Made by a program: the position numbers and the translations under genes
In this document: positions 6,194-6,806 of the stretch, piece by piece
Layout of the letters: each line of letters begins with the position of its first letter
Position numbering within the stretch: position 1 is the stretch's first letter
Assembly (NCBI GenBank): GCA_023145595.1
Contig: JAGLDM010000416.1
Location: 1 to 6,806, forward strand
From: Flavobacteriaceae bacterium
Lineage (GTDB): Bacteria; Bacteroidota; Bacteroidia; Flavobacteriales; Flavobacteriaceae
Length of the DNA: 6,806 nt
Direction of reading: 5' to 3'
Notes under the pieces: generated by a model
Told to the model about the DNA's origin: nothing
The model's database searches: none
What the model saw: the letters and a program-made list of their open reading frames with translations, nothing else

Positions 6194-6806
6194 TCTGGAA
6201 TGGTTTTGAAATTTAGATCACGACATATTTTTTGATCAAGTTTCATGGAATTCTCTGAATAAGCCCCTTTAAAAATAATAAGAACTAACTCCATACACTT
6301 CGGGTTAAAGAAACTTTTTAAAAGCCATTTCATTAAGAAGAAAAAGCGTATAAAACTATATTTTAGGTAGTTGTGGTTTTTTTGTAACACGTACAGCCTA
6401 GAGATATTTAATTCTTTTTTAATGGTAAAATTTTTTTGAGTACTTTCTCCTTCTAGGTGTATAAATTTTGTGTCGGGAACAAGGTAAGAATCAAACCCCT
6501 TTTTATTAAGCCGATAACAAATATCCATTTCTTCATAATATAAAAAGATGTTGGTATCAAAACCTCCCACCATAGAAAAAGCCTTCTTGTCAAAAAACAT
6601 AAAGCAACCTTGTATAAAATCTACAGAAATAGGGGTTGTATATAATTTTTTTTTCCTTTTTTCCTTCTTAAAAAAATTAACAAACCCTATCCCAAATATT
6701 AAGCGTCTAATACCATGGTTAAAATCAAAGCTGTATGCGGGCTGTTTATTATGATCTAATTGTTGCGGAATTGCGACTCCAACCTTTGGGTTGTTTTTAA
6801 AAAAAC
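6187..6806 (-). CDS. GT2 family glycosyltransferase, WbbL-like paralog (5' end beyond window edge)
   Basis: An internal ATG at 6600 could be taken for the start, but reading the minus strand past it gives an open frame with no stop to the window edge. That frame continues the family homology, so the gene is partial at its N-terminus and 205 residues are visible. The extra upstream part contains NNPKVGVAIPQQLD, YSFDFNHGIRRLIFG and VDFIQGCFMFF, matching the neighbouring gene at 5279-6193 position for position. The core GGFDTNIFLYYEEMDICYRL carries the acidic base region. By alignment with its neighbour about 106 N-terminal residues, including the nucleotide-binding and DxD motifs, lie outside the window. 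A lysine-rich run (KKEKRKKK) sits where the paralog has LRKKMK. The last 7 nt overlap the start of the next gene. It acts presumably in the same surface-glycan pathway as the neighbouring paralog, with a different acceptor or linkage. Confidence 0.92.
   Translation of the reverse strand, partial: FFKNNPKVGVAIPQQLDHNKQPAYSFDFNHGIRRLIFGIGFVNFFKKEKRKKKLYTTPISVDFIQGCFMFFDKKAFSMVGGFDTNIFLYYEEMDICYRLNKKGFDSYLVPDTKFIHLEGESTQKNFTIKKELNISRLYVLQKNHNYLKYSFIRFFFLMKWLLKSFFNPKCMELVLIIFKGAYSENSMKLDQKICRDLNFKTIPEC

Noticed and set aside
6548..6754. 68-codon plus-strand open frame
   Set aside because: It lies antisense to the real minus-strand GT2 gene, whose frame is supported by homology to the neighbouring paralog.

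Overview
The window looks like a chromosomal piece from a marine or aquatic member of the Bacteroidota, most likely family Flavobacteriaceae. The DNA is very AT-rich. Starts lack strong Shine-Dalgarno sequences and follow A-rich leaders. The secreted protein has a short Bacteroidota-type lipoprotein signal with an acidic stretch after the cysteine. The RuvX, DapD and glycosyltransferase sequences all read as flavobacterial. This is judged from the sequence alone, so the genus is not claimed.

Layout. At the left edge, on the minus strand, is the first three quarters of ruvX (yqgF). It diverges from a plus-strand run across a 213-bp non-coding stretch (317-529). That stretch holds a 15-bp tandem repeat, a match to the Bacteroidota -7 promoter element and a perfect 17-bp palindrome. 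The plus-strand run is tightly packed: a CotH-kinase-family surface lipoprotein (530-1732), dapD for lysine/diaminopimelate synthesis (1745-2560), and a DUF616/TOD1-type putative glycosyltransferase (2570-3319). After a 93-bp gap comes a large two-domain protein (3413-5266) that joins a GT9 heptosyltransferase-like domain to a GT2 WaaE/KdtX-like domain. On the minus strand, ending only 12 bp away, are two tandem paralogous GT2 rhamnosyltransferase-like genes. They overlap by 7 nt, and the upstream one runs off the right edge.

How the genes may work together. Apart from ruvX, everything is plausibly cell-envelope related. DapD supplies a precursor of peptidoglycan and lysine. The GT9-GT2 fusion, the DUF616 protein and the two GT2 enzymes look like part of a lipopolysaccharide core or surface-polysaccharide locus. 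The CotH-like lipoprotein would act at the outer surface or in the periplasm. No mobile element, CRISPR array, tRNA or rRNA was seen. No stretch longer than 300 bp lacks a gene. The most unusual points are the in-frame GT9-GT2 fusion and the CotH lipoprotein placed directly before dapD.
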